A stretch of 26,460 bases of DNA from positions 1 through 26,460 of the forward strand of contig JAGVAP010000070.1 in the NCBI GenBank assembly GCA_020060215.1. Direction: 5' to 3'. This document shows positions 8,291-16,009 of the stretch, piece by piece. Numbering within the stretch: the stretch's first letter is position 1; each line of letters opens with the position of its first letter. This stretch comes from Deltaproteobacteria bacterium (GTDB taxonomy: Bacteria > Desulfobacterota > DSM-4660 > Desulfatiglandales > HGW-15). A program made the position numbers and the translations under genes. The notes beneath the pieces are model-generated. The model was not told where the DNA came from. It worked only from the letters and a program-made list of their open reading frames with translations, and searched no databases.

Positions 8291-8714
8291 GCCCCCACCT
8301 CGTATGCGCTTCTGAGCAGACCTTTATTCGTACCCCTCTCTCTCACTGCCGGTCGATCGTGCAGCGTACCGCTGAAACAACCACGCGGATCACAAGGCAA
8401 TGCGGGAGCTTGTGCGAGGCTCTCGCAGCAGGTTTCTCAGCATACTGCCAATGATCTGACCGCGCCCATCGAGGGGGAATCAGTCAACTCTCTGAAGGTT
8501 CCTCCGAAGGGGCTGTATTCGGGGGGCTATATCACCCCCTTGGCATTCAAAATACAGGTTTGCTCTTATTTCTGCGGGAACGCCCGGCAGAGTAAAATCC
8601 CGCCACGAAGATACCGGGGAGACTCGCCACAAAGACACGGAGACACGAAGGGACACGAGGGGAAAAAGGTTTCTTGGTGACCTCGTGTCTTCGTGGCGGC
8701 TTTGGGTTTCTCGA
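8291..8714. promoter_or_regulatory. Divergent region between shc and hpnA
   Basis: This is the shared upstream region of the two divergent hopanoid units. On the plus strand TTGGCA (8540-8545), an 18-base spacer and TCTTAT (8564-8569) form a plausible sigma70-like promoter for hpnA-hpnN-hpnM. I found no convincing promoter for shc. The part nearest hpnA is occupied by an inverted-repeat element (8601-8699), so the hpnA transcript would begin with a folded leader. No coding sequence is supported here. Confidence 0.35.
8601..8699. repeat. Intergenic inverted-repeat element upstream of hpnA
   Basis: The right arm (8681-8699, ending TCTTCGTGGCGG) is matched in inverse orientation by CGCCACGAAG at 8601-8610 and again by CGCCACAAAGACACGG at 8625-8640. 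GACACGAGG at 8652-8660 pairs with its outer part. The unit CGCCAC(G/A)AAGACAC thus appears more than once, and the RNA could fold in alternative ways. I recall this motif as a recurrent non-coding repeat in several bacterial genomes. No protein is encoded. Confidence 0.75.
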
Positions 8715-9716
8715 ATGAAGAAGACGCTGATCACAGGGGCTTCCGGCTTCGTCGGCTCTGCGGTCCTCCGCCGGCTCCTTTCATGCGGACATGAAATGAG
8801 GGCCCTGGTCCGTCCGGAGAGCGACCGGCGGAACCTTGCAGCACTGGACGTCGAGGTCGTGGTCGGGGACCTCAGGGATCCTGCATCCCTGGACCGCGCC
8901 CTGGAGAACTGTCGCGCGCTGTTTCATGTTGCGGCCGACTACCGGCTGTGGGTGCCCAGGCCGGGGGAGATGTATGAGACCAATGTGGAAGGGACCAGGA
9001 ACATCCTGCGCGCAGCAGCCGGGAAAGGGGTGGAACGGATCGTGTACACCAGCAGCGTGGCCACCCTGGGTTGTCTGCCGTGCGGGGGCTCTGCCGACGA
9101 GGAGACGGAATCGTGTCTTGCAGACATGATCGGCCACTACAAAAGGTCCAAGTTCCTCGCGGAGATCGAGGTCCGAAGGCTCGTGAGGGAGGAGGGTCTG
9201 CCGGTGGTGATCGTGAACCCATCCACCCCGGTGGGTCCTCGAGACGTGAAGCCTACGCCGACGGGGAGGATGATCCTGCAGGCGGCCCGGGGCCGCATGC
9301 CGTGCATCGTGGATACGGGCCTGAACTTTGTCCACGTGGACGACGTGGCCGGAGGGCACCTGCTGGCCTTTGACCGGGGGGTCGTCGGAGAACGGTATAT
9401 CCTCGGCGGCCAGAACATGACGCTGAAGGAGGTCCTGACCGAACTGGCGGCCTTTACCGGCCATCCGGCACCGAGCCTCTGCCTCCCCCACGGCCTGATG
9501 CTGCCCCTGGCCTATGCGGCGGAGGCGCTGGCCCGATGGTGCGGGTCCCATGATCCCCTGATGACCGTCGACGGGGTCCGCCTTTCGAAGAAGAAGATGT
9601 TCTTCTGCGACGAGAAGGCGAGAAAGGACCTGGGGTACAAGCCCGGACCTGCGCGCATGGCCCTGAGCGATGCAGTTGACTGGTTCAGGGAAAACGGGTA
9701 TCTCCGATGTAAATGA
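8715..9716 (+). CDS. hpnA: Hopanoid-associated sugar epimerase HpnA (NAD-dependent, SDR)
   Basis: HpnA is an extended short-chain dehydrogenase/epimerase found in hopanoid clusters. Its exact substrate is not settled. From the ATG at 8715 it has 333 residues. The Rossmann dinucleotide motif GASGFVG is at 8-14. The substrate-side sequence TSSVATLG follows at 112-119, and the catalytic Tyr-X3-Lys is Tyr142/Lys146 (HYKRSK). Other family features are NPSTPVGPRDVKPTPTG and the FVHVDDVAGGHLLAF segment. A GTG at 8685 in the same frame would start inside the inverted repeat and add ten unconserved residues, so I prefer 8715 even though the ribosome-binding site is weak. The stop overlaps the hpnN start in an ATGA, indicating a coupled operon. 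Confidence 0.93.
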   Translation: MKKTLITGASGFVGSAVLRRLLSCGHEMRALVRPESDRRNLAALDVEVVVGDLRDPASLDRALENCRALFHVAADYRLWVPRPGEMYETNVEGTRNILRAAAGKGVERIVYTSSVATLGCLPCGGSADEETESCLADMIGHYKRSKFLAEIEVRRLVREEGLPVVIVNPSTPVGPRDVKPTPTGRMILQAARGRMPCIVDTGLNFVHVDDVAGGHLLAFDRGVVGERYILGGQNMTLKEVLTELAAFTGHPAPSLCLPHGLMLPLAYAAEALARWCGSHDPLMTVDGVRLSKKKMFFCDEKARKDLGYKPGPARMALSDAVDWFRENGYLRCK

Positions 9717-12418
9717 AATTGAATCCGATCGAGCGAGTACTGCGGGGAGTCACCCTGGTCCAGGCGCGCCGTCCGGTGTGGGTCCTGGCCCTGGCACTGG
9801 GTCTGGCGGCCGTCTCGATCCTCTACACGTTCCGGAACCTCGAGTTCCAGACCGGCCAGCTGGACCTCATATCGCCGGACAATCTCCTGAAGCAGAACAT
9901 GGAGCGGCTGGGCGGTTTCAGCGCGCTGGACACCTTCATCGTCGTGATCGAGAGCCGCGACGAGCAGCGGTCGCTGCAGTTCCTCCACGGCCTGGTTCCG
10001 CTCCTGGAGGCCGACCCATACCACTACCGTCAGGTCTTCTATCGGGTGAACCCGGAAGCGTTCAGGCCATGGGCCCTCCTGTACCTGGGGCCGGATCAAC
10101 TCAGGGATCTCCAGGAGGGGATACAGGAACATCTCTCCCTGATCCGGGACCTGGCCCGGTCGCCTGATCTCGTCCGGTTCTTCAGGGCCGTGAACCTCGA
10201 GATGACCTCCGCCATGGTCGGGGAGCTCTTCACCGGATTCCTCGATGAACCCCGGGAGGAGAGGCCGAAAGAGCCGCTGGATCTCTCGTTCCTGGCGCGC
10301 ACCCTGGAGGAAATGGAGCAGTGGCTCGATGGAGATCGATCCCTGGCAAGCCCCTGGGAGCCCCTCCTGATGCAGGGGCAGGGGAGAAGCCTGTCGGAGG
10401 AAGGCTACTTCTGGACCGAGGACAGGCAGTATCTCCTGATCTTCGTCACGCCCAACCGCAAAGAAGGTTTCACCGAGACCCTTCACGCCCTCGCTGCGCT
10501 CAGGGAGAAGATCGCACGCCTCCAGAAAGAGTTTTCGGACATCCAAGCCGGCGTCACGGGCATCGAGGCGTTGAACCAGGATGAAATGGGGGTGGCTTTC
10601 GAAGACATGGGCGTCGCCACCCTGATCTCGCTCGTCGGCCTTGCCCTTCTTCTCATGCTCTTCTGGCGCGGGTGGCGGCTGCCTCTCCTGGAGATGATCG
10701 AACTGTCGGTGGGCCTTTCCTGCACCTTCGGGCTCACCACCCTGTTCATCGGACACCTGAATATCCTCTCGATCACGTTCGCTCCCCTGCTGCTGGGGCT
10801 GAGCATCGACTACGGCATCCACTTCCTTGCTCGATATCAGGAGGAGGCGCGTCAGCCGGGCGTCTCAAAAGAAGAGGCCGTGCAGGCCGTCATGCTCAAA
10901 GTCGGTCCCGGTATCCTCCTCGCCGGGGTGACCGCGGCCCTCTCGTTCTTTCCCCTCGTGTTCACCGGATTCAAGGGCCTCGCGGAGCTGGGGATGATCA
11001 CCTCCATGGGCATGATCACGAGCACGGTCACCACACTCTGCCTCCTCCCGGTACTCACGATCCTCTTCGGCGGGGCGGTCGGGAGGAGGAATCCGGCGGT
11101 CCCGGCCCCCGGTGCGAGGTTGGGCTTCGGCCGGTCAAGGGCGTGGATGATCCTGGTCCCCGGGGGAGCGGCTCTGGCGCTTTCCCTCTGGGCTGCGCCC
11201 CGGGTCTCGTTCGACCTGAACCTGCTGGGTCTCCAGTCCCGGGAAGCGGAGTCGGTCGTCTGGGAGAAGAGACTCCTCGAGGGGTCCAAGAAGTCCAGCA
11301 TGGCGGCCGCGCTCCTGGTCGATTCCCTCGATGCGGTGAGGCCCAAAATGGAAGTGCTCGAAGGGTTGCCGACCGTGTCGGAGGCGCAGAGCATCCTGAG
11401 CTTTCTCCCGAGGGATCAGGAGCAGAAGATCCGAATCCTCCGGGAGATATCCCCGCTTGTCGCCGGCATCGAGCCCCTTTCAGCCCCCGACCGCGACATC
11501 GACCTCTCGGGACTGGACGAGGTCCTGGGACAGATCCGCTTCAAGATGACGGAGCGGACGGGATCGGATGTGAGGCTGAGCGAGCCCTTGCAGAACCAGA
11601 TGGAGCGGGTGCGTGAGTCGATCGATTCGTTGCGGCAGCGCTTCCGTTCCATGCCCCCCGGTCTGATCGGCAGTCTGGAAGAATTTGAAAGGGCCCTGAT
11701 GAGGGACCTGGGGGAGAAGCTGGAGCTGGTGCGGACGAACGCCCGGGCGGCCCCCATGCGGATTTCGGACCTTCCCGAACCCCTGGTGCAACGCTTCGTG
11801 AGCGGAGACGGCCGGTACCTGATCAGGATCTTCCCAGCGGTGGACATCTACAACCGGGATCTCCTGGGAAGTTTCGTCGGGGAGGTCGTGGCCGTGGCGC
11901 CTGAGGCCGCAGGAGAACCTGTCTCCTGGTTCTTCTTCACCAAGGCGTTTCGGGACGCGTGCATCGGTGCGGCCGTTTACGCGGTCGGCTTCATCCTGGT
12001 CGTGCTCCTGCTCACCTTTCGCGATCTCGGGACGGCCCTCCTGGTGGTTACACCACTCGTGATCGGCACGGCCTGGACGTTCGGACTGATGGCCCTGCTC
12101 GACATCGACCTGAACCTCGCCAACACCGTCTTTCTCCCCCTGGTGGTGGGCGCGGGGGTCGAATACGGCATCATCATCATGCGGCGCCGTCTCGAGGAAG
12201 AGGGGGGAGCCGAGACCGTCGCCCTGCCCTGGTCCACCCTCAAGGGGGTGGCCCTGGCAGGACTCACCACGGCCGTAGGGTTCGGGAGCCTGACCATATC
12301 GAGCCACCAGGGCATCTACAGCCTGGGATTGCTTGCTGCGGTGGGGAGTCTCAGCATCCTGGCCGCGGCGGTGCTGTTCCTACCGGCGATCCTGCAGGTG
12401 ACGCAGCGGGGAAAGTAG
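9713..12418 (+). CDS. hpnN: Hopanoid transporter HpnN (RND/MMPL family)
   Basis: HpnN is an RND-type inner-membrane transporter. In Rhodopseudomonas palustris it is needed to move hopanoids to the outer membrane. The 901-residue protein has the expected two-fold layout: TM1 near 21-40, a large periplasmic domain, a membrane bundle near 300-465 with GLSIDYGIHFLARY, a second periplasmic domain, and a closing bundle near 750-895 with VVGAGVEYGIIIMRRR. The paired GXXXDYG/GXXXEYG helices, which hold the proton-relay acidic residues, are the main family mark. The ATG lies within the hpnA stop (ATGA). hpnM follows after 109 bases that hold two hairpins. No sign of truncation. Confidence 0.93.
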   Translation: MKLNPIERVLRGVTLVQARRPVWVLALALGLAAVSILYTFRNLEFQTGQLDLISPDNLLKQNMERLGGFSALDTFIVVIESRDEQRSLQFLHGLVPLLEADPYHYRQVFYRVNPEAFRPWALLYLGPDQLRDLQEGIQEHLSLIRDLARSPDLVRFFRAVNLEMTSAMVGELFTGFLDEPREERPKEPLDLSFLARTLEEMEQWLDGDRSLASPWEPLLMQGQGRSLSEEGYFWTEDRQYLLIFVTPNRKEGFTETLHALAALREKIARLQKEFSDIQAGVTGIEALNQDEMGVAFEDMGVATLISLVGLALLLMLFWRGWRLPLLEMIELSVGLSCTFGLTTLFIGHLNILSITFAPLLLGLSIDYGIHFLARYQEEARQPGVSKEEAVQAVMLKVGPGILLAGVTAALSFFPLVFTGFKGLAELGMITSMGMITSTVTTLCLLPVLTILFGGAVGRRNPAVPAPGARLGFGRSRAWMILVPGGAALALSLWAAPRVSFDLNLLGLQSREAESVVWEKRLLEGSKKSSMAAALLVDSLDAVRPKMEVLEGLPTVSEAQSILSFLPRDQEQKIRILREISPLVAGIEPLSAPDRDIDLSGLDEVLGQIRFKMTERTGSDVRLSEPLQNQMERVRESIDSLRQRFRSMPPGLIGSLEEFERALMRDLGEKLELVRTNARAAPMRISDLPEPLVQRFVSGDGRYLIRIFPAVDIYNRDLLGSFVGEVVAVAPEAAGEPVSWFFFTKAFRDACIGAAVYAVGFILVVLLLTFRDLGTALLVVTPLVIGTAWTFGLMALLDIDLNLANTVFLPLVVGAGVEYGIIIMRRRLEEEGGAETVALPWSTLKGVALAGLTTAVGFGSLTISSHQGIYSLGLLAAVGSLSILAAAVLFLPAILQVTQRGK

Positions 12419-12454
12419 TTACGAAAGGGAACCTGCAAACAACCACCTGTCTTG

Positions 12455-12498
12455 GCCCCCTTGGGGGGCGCGCGATACCACCGGTGCAATGGTGGTAT
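12455..12498 (+). promoter_or_regulatory. Two tandem hairpins between hpnN and hpnM
   Basis: The first hairpin is GCCCCC (12455-12460), a TTG loop and GGGGGC (12464-12469). The second is ATACCACC (12475-12482), an 8-base loop and GGTGGTAT (12491-12498). Neither is followed by a T-run, so a simple intrinsic terminator is unlikely. They could stabilise or process the operon transcript and set the hpnM level relative to hpnN. Confidence 0.5.
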
Positions 12499-12527
12499 CC
12501 ATTGAGACGGAACGAACGAGGGTCTCC

Positions 12528-13118
12528 ATGAAAGCAAAGCATCTTCTGACGGCTTGTCTGCTCCTGATCGTCATGGTCCGTCCTGCCCATGCCGGTGAGC
12601 CGACCGAACGGGTCCGGACCCTGCTCGAGGAGGCGATCTCCATCCGGACGGGGGAAGGGACCAGGGAAGAAAAACGGGTTGCCGTCATGAAGGCCATCGA
12701 CACGGGGTTCGATTTCGATCGAATGGCCGAACGGGCCCTTGGGGGCTACTGGAGCCATCTGAGTCCGGAAGAGCGGGTCGAGTTCCAAGGGCTCTTCCGG
12801 GAGCTGTTCCAGGATTCCTATTCCTTCATGGTGCTTGAGAACCTGGGACAGGAGAAGATCCGCTACCAGGATGAAAATGTGCGGGGGGATGCCGCCACCG
12901 TCGAGACCGTCATGGTCAGGCGGAACGCGACCCTGTCGGTGGACTACGATCTGGCGAACGTGGCAGGAAAGTGGCTCATCCAGGACGTGAGGATCGACGG
13001 GGTCAGCATCCTGAAGAACTATCAGGCGTCTTTCACCAATGTGATCCGGCGCGATTCGTTCGAAAAGCTGATCGAGAAGATGCGTGCCAAGAAGAGAGAG
13101 ATCGAGAAGAGCCCCTGA
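12528..13118 (+). CDS. hpnM: Hopanoid-associated periplasmic protein HpnM (MlaC/Ttg2D-like)
   Basis: This is a predicted 196-residue precursor with a clear signal peptide (MKAKHLLTACLLLIVMV, cleavage after AHA), so it is periplasmic. The mature part has the toluene-tolerance/MlaC fold pattern: FDFDRMAERALGGYWSHLSP, then EERVEFQGLFRELFQDSY, and the WLIQDVRIDGVSILKNYQAS segment typical of phospholipid-binding MlaC proteins. In hopanoid clusters the equivalent gene is called hpnM. The start at 12528 is chosen over 12489 because it begins the signal peptide and has GAGGG 6 bases upstream, while 12489 falls within a hairpin. It most likely carries lipid, possibly hopanoid, between membranes alongside HpnN. 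That role is inferred from family and position. Confidence 0.88.
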   Translation: MKAKHLLTACLLLIVMVRPAHAGEPTERVRTLLEEAISIRTGEGTREEKRVAVMKAIDTGFDFDRMAERALGGYWSHLSPEERVEFQGLFRELFQDSYSFMVLENLGQEKIRYQDENVRGDAATVETVMVRRNATLSVDYDLANVAGKWLIQDVRIDGVSILKNYQASFTNVIRRDSFEKLIEKMRAKKREIEKSP

Positions 13119-13179
13119 CCCCCATCTCTCCCCATGGACCCGGTCGGAGGGAGTTCACACGTGGTCGGCCTGAAATCGT

Positions 13180-14493
13180 TTACAGCCAGAGATGGGAGAG
13201 CTCAACGGGGGGGCTCGTCGGATTTCCCTTTTCATCCTCTCCGAAGTTGCACTTCGAAAGGAGCTTCAGGTCCTCCAGGACCCTCTTGTCGCCCTCGAAG
13301 ATCACCGTCTTGTAGCCCCGCCTGGCGATCAGGCCGGCTGCCATGGTGATGCTCAACACGTTGCTTGCATCATAGACCTTCCCGTCGACGATCAGGGAGA
13401 GCTTCGTCCCATAGTGCTTCGCCAGCTTGACGATCAGACTGGCGGGCCTGAGGTGGAACCCGAGCTTCTCGGGGACCCTCAGCTCGCAGGTATCGATCTC
13501 CGTATACTTACCCAGCAGGTCGCAAGCCAGTCCCTTGCCGATCTGCAGGTAACGGTTTGCGTGAAACAGGGCGAAGTTGACCAGGATGTCCAGGATCTTG
13601 GATGAGTCGAGAATGAGCGGGACCCCTCTTCCATCCTTTTCATGGACGGCGGTGAGGATGTGTCTCTCGTAGAGGTGAGACAGCCAGTTGACGATGCTCA
13701 TGAGATGCATGGGCATGGAGATGAAGCTCCTGAAACGCTTCGGGTTCTCGTCCTGCGACTCCAAGGGGGTGCGACGGATATGGTGATCATAGGTCGACTG
13801 CAGGTTGTGGATCAGGGACATGACCTCCCGCGACCGCTCCTCATCCACAAGGTGGGGAACGATGCTCATCAGGCTCTCCGTCTTGATCTTTCCGTTGTTC
13901 CAGCCGAAGTGCTCCATCTTGCCGATGACACCCAGGTATTGCGAGGCGATCTTGGCGAGGACCCTTCTCGCATCGGATTCTTCCCCGTCCTCGTCGTCGA
14001 TGGTATAGGGGAGGCGTTTCTGGCGATAGTAGTCCCCGAACGAGTCTTCCCGCAAGGCTCCCCTGGGGAGCTTCATGCCCAGTCTCACCGCTTCCTTCTT
14101 GAGCTCGTCAAAGAGGCCGAAGATGGCCTCGTCCAGAAATGTCGAAACCCTGCGCGCATCCTCCACGAACCGGTTGGATTCGTCTTCCTGGAAATCGTAG
14201 GCATGGTACCGGTTGAGGACATGCCCGAGGATGAAGCTGACCTTCCCGAGGTTCCGGATGCACGCGACCAGCTCGCCGAAAAAGTGCCAGGTCTTGTTGT
14301 CTCTTGCACAGTGGTCATCCAGAAAGCTCTCGAGTTCCTCGGACTCCCCGATCAGATGGGAGTAGAACTTCCTGGTATGGGAGCTGCGCTCGTTCTGGAG
14401 GAAGCCGTGAATCTTCAGAAGATTGCGGGAATGCTCCTGCACCAGCTGCAGAAACTCCTCCTCTGAGATGATCTCGGTCAAAGACGCTTGCAT
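13180..14493 (-). CDS. HPr-like phosphocarrier domain fused to a long unrecognised N-terminal region
   Basis: The 437-residue protein ends in an HPr-type domain (about 336-418). It has GFHLRPAS with His347 and Arg349 in the place of HPr's phosphoryl-accepting His15 and Arg17, followed by the expected KLAKHYGTKLSLIVDGKVYDA strand-helix pattern. The site matching HPr Ser46 appears to be Asn378, with Ser377 next to it. The N-terminal 330 residues are mostly helical and charged, with many His and Arg (HNLQSTYDHHIR, YERHILTAVHE), an acidic patch DDEDGEESD near 166-174, and no signal peptide or membrane segment, so the protein is cytoplasmic. I do not recognise that region. No other PTS component is in the window. 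It converges on hpnM, with only 61 bases between the stops. A promoter lies upstream at 14612-14640. Confidence 0.85.
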   Translation of the reverse strand: MQASLTEIISEEEFLQLVQEHSRNLLKIHGFLQNERSSHTRKFYSHLIGESEELESFLDDHCARDNKTWHFFGELVACIRNLGKVSFILGHVLNRYHAYDFQEDESNRFVEDARRVSTFLDEAIFGLFDELKKEAVRLGMKLPRGALREDSFGDYYRQKRLPYTIDDEDGEESDARRVLAKIASQYLGVIGKMEHFGWNNGKIKTESLMSIVPHLVDEERSREVMSLIHNLQSTYDHHIRRTPLESQDENPKRFRSFISMPMHLMSIVNWLSHLYERHILTAVHEKDGRGVPLILDSSKILDILVNFALFHANRYLQIGKGLACDLLGKYTEIDTCELRVPEKLGFHLRPASLIVKLAKHYGTKLSLIVDGKVYDASNVLSITMAAGLIARRGYKTVIFEGDKRVLEDLKLLSKCNFGEDEKGNPTSPPVELSHLWL

Positions 14494-14798
14494 GTGGATA
14501 GACCTTCAGGTTCCAGTTTTTTCCCTAACGCAGGCCTTACGGCCGCAGCCAAATCCCGCCGCCGGGACATGCCAGGCGGCAGATCTTCTCTGCAACTCCA
14601 CTTTCCATTCGAGAATAGAAGGCACGCCCTGAACCGTCAAGGAGAATGTGGAACGGTCTGGTTACATGCCGGAAAACCTGGTCCTGCGGGCCGGAAAAGG
14701 GACCTCCCGGAATAATGGAAGAATGCATTCCGGTTTGTCCGTGCCATTAACTTCGGCCGGCCCGGGGATTTCCAGGGCCGGTCCTCGGGGCTCGCTAT
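14494..14798. other. Intergenic region between HPr fusion gene and mgtC-like gene
   Basis: About 305 bases with no supported gene. It holds the HPr-fusion promoter (14612-14640). Close to the mgtC-like stop there is a GC hairpin, CCGGCCC (14757-14763) with GGGCCGG (14775-14781), that may end the mgtC transcript, although no T-run follows it on the minus strand. Confidence 0.4.
14612..14640 (-). promoter_or_regulatory. Sigma70-type promoter for the HPr fusion gene
   Basis: On the minus strand TTGACG (14640-14635), a 17-base spacer and TATTCT (14617-14612) form a good sigma70 match. Transcription would start near 14605, giving a leader of roughly 110 bases before the ATG at 14493. AAGG lies 9 bases upstream of that ATG. 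Confidence 0.55.
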
Positions 14799-15509
14799 TC
14801 ATGACCGGAACCACCTCACGGATTTCAACGGGATATGGCTTTGTTCGAGCCTGTGGATGATCTTGTGGGACAGCTTGTCGGCGTTCCCTCTGTAGAAGAT
14901 CCTCAGGGACATCGTAGCCGTGGTGGTCTGGGTCTCATAATCCCGCTTCATCCCGAAGGAGGTGATCATCACCTCCCTGGTTTTCACCAGGTCGATGATC
15001 CGACCGACATCCACGCCGATCGGGACCTTCACCTCCAGGTCCCGGTAGATGTCTTTTCGATAGTACCTTTCGATTCGGCGGAGCAGGACGAGCGCAAAGA
15101 GCGCCAGGCCGGTCGTGAATGCGGCGATCAGGTACAGCTCCACGCCTGAGGCCATCCCGATGGCCGCAGCGGTCCAGAGGCAGGCGGCCGTCGTGAGGCC
15201 TCGGACCGTGAAACCCTCCTTGATGATGACTCCGGCGCCCAGAAAACCTATCCCGGTCACGACCTGGGCCGCGATCCTCCCCGGGTCCGTCACCCTGGTC
15301 ATCCCGGCCGGAGTGTCGATATCGAGGGTGGCGATATAAATCGACAGGATCATGAAGAGCGCCGATCCGGCGCTCACCAGCATGTGGGTCCGCAGGCCCG
15401 CCCCCCTCCCATGGATGTCGCGCTCCAGACCGAGGATCCCGCCGAGAAGGGCGGCATAGCCGATACGAAGAAGGGAGTTCCAGGGTACCTGGGAAAGGAT
15501 CCAATCCAA
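14799..15509 (-). CDS. MgtC/SapB family membrane protein
   Basis: This 236-residue inner-membrane protein has the MgtC signature: GGILGLERDIHGRGAGLRTHMLV near the N-terminus, GIGFLGAGVIIKEG, and VRGLTTAACLWTAAAIGMASG, making about four to five transmembrane helices over residues 1-145. A soluble C-terminal domain of about 85 residues follows (DLEVKVPIGVDVGRIIDLV onward), like the ACT-like tail of MgtC proteins. MgtC proteins are linked to growth at low magnesium and to acid or host stress by modulating membrane ATPases. The activity of this one is unknown. The start is a TTG at 15509 with AGAGGA about 8 bases upstream, and I see no better in-frame ATG. It appears monocistronic. Confidence 0.92.
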   Translation of the reverse strand: MDWILSQVPWNSLLRIGYAALLGGILGLERDIHGRGAGLRTHMLVSAGSALFMILSIYIATLDIDTPAGMTRVTDPGRIAAQVVTGIGFLGAGVIIKEGFTVRGLTTAACLWTAAAIGMASGVELYLIAAFTTGLALFALVLLRRIERYYRKDIYRDLEVKVPIGVDVGRIIDLVKTREVMITSFGMKRDYETQTTTATMSLRIFYRGNADKLSHKIIHRLEQSHIPLKSVRWFRS

Positions 15510-15650
15510 GATGTGTTCCTCTGAGGGGACTGCCGGATCGAAACAGCCAACTTAAACCTCTATCGGTTTTTCCGCAGGGAAGGTGGGTATTGCAGGAGGA
15601 AATGTCAAGCGACCCGGCATGGATCGACCGGACAACCACGAGCGACCCGC

Positions 15651-15791
15651 ATGGCCAGGGAGACCGGGAGGTCCCGCTCCTGCATTATTCAGAAGGGGTC
15701 GGAGTCCTTCCTGGAGGATTACGCGGATCTTCAGGTGGCCCTGGTCAGGCTGCACGACAAGAGCGATCCGGTGGTGTCCGGCAAGCGCTGA
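15651..15791 (+). pseudogene. Relic of a ribbon-helix-helix (CopG/RelB-type) antitoxin gene
   Basis: A 46-codon stretch reads RETGRSRSCIIQKGSESF, then LEDYADLQVALVRLHDKSDP and VVSGKR before a stop. The order of these segments matches the second half of small RHH antitoxins: a helix with TGRSRS, then EDYADLQ and RLHDKSDPV(I/V)SG. The usual N-terminal DNA-binding strand cannot be read in this frame. Short antitoxin-like fragments appear in another frame upstream (15604 onward), which suggests frameshift decay. The C-terminus also stops where such proteins usually continue with a helix after SG(K/E)E. No toxin gene is next to it. A short functional peptide is possible but less likely than a remnant. 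Confidence 0.5.
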
Positions 15792-15812
15792 GAAAATCCC
15801 CTCAAGAATCCT

Positions 15813-15859
15813 GAGGCCCGTCCCGTTCGCAGGACACCGGCGAACGGGACGACGGCCTC
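15813..15859. terminator. Strong hairpin between mgtC region and the dehydrogenase gene
   Basis: GAGGCC (15813-15818) plus GTCCCGTTCGC (15820-15830) pair with GCGAACGGGAC (15840-15850) plus GGCCTC (15854-15859). The stem is 11 + 6 base pairs, with a 9-base loop and a small asymmetric bulge. It lies downstream of the minus-strand dehydrogenase gene. There is no T-run on either side, so termination would be non-canonical; a role in RNA stability is equally possible. Confidence 0.45.
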
Positions 15860-15952
15860 ATCCGGCTATTGCTGCAGAGCTCCCCCTCATCCTTCCTGAA
15901 CCCTGAAACACTGCATCTTCTTCCAGGGGTCGCCTCCCTCCGGCACCGAGGA

Positions 15953-15987
15953 GCAGGATGGGTTTCGCTCCGCTCCACCCATCCTGC
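15953..15987. repeat. Dispersed palindromic element, copy 1
   Basis: GCAGGATGGGT (15953-15963) and ACCCATCCTGC (15977-15987) form perfect 11-base arms around TTCGCTCCGCTCC. Its 29-base core (15956-15984) recurs at 26396-26424 on the opposite strand with a single base difference. It begins 22 bases past the dehydrogenase stop. I recall this motif as a widespread intergenic palindrome in environmental bacteria. Confidence 0.8.
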
Positions 15988-16009
15988 AACCATAGAGATC
16001 CCCCTCGGG

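Larger units (their letters stand above)
15510..16009. other. 500-base non-coding region between mgtC-like gene and dehydrogenase
   Basis: No intact gene is supported here. From left to right it contains the mgtC upstream region, the antitoxin relic (15651-15791), the hairpin at 15813-15859 and the palindrome at 15953-15987. The mixture of a decayed toxin-antitoxin fragment and repeats suggests an old insertion site that is degrading. No transposase or integrase remnant is visible. Confidence 0.5.

Noticed and set aside
8601..8700. CRISPR-like array from the repeated CGCCAC(G/A)AAG units
   Set aside because: Units are irregularly spaced and inverted, without uniform spacers, and no cas genes are present.
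9512..10822. 436-codon minus-strand frame across hpnA/hpnN
   Set aside because: Antisense to two clear hopanoid genes, with a composition of Glu/Arg/Gly runs typical of shadow frames.
15802..15993. 63-codon minus-strand frame (WVERSETHPA...)
   Set aside because: It is the translation of the dispersed palindrome, a known false-ORF pattern, not a gene.
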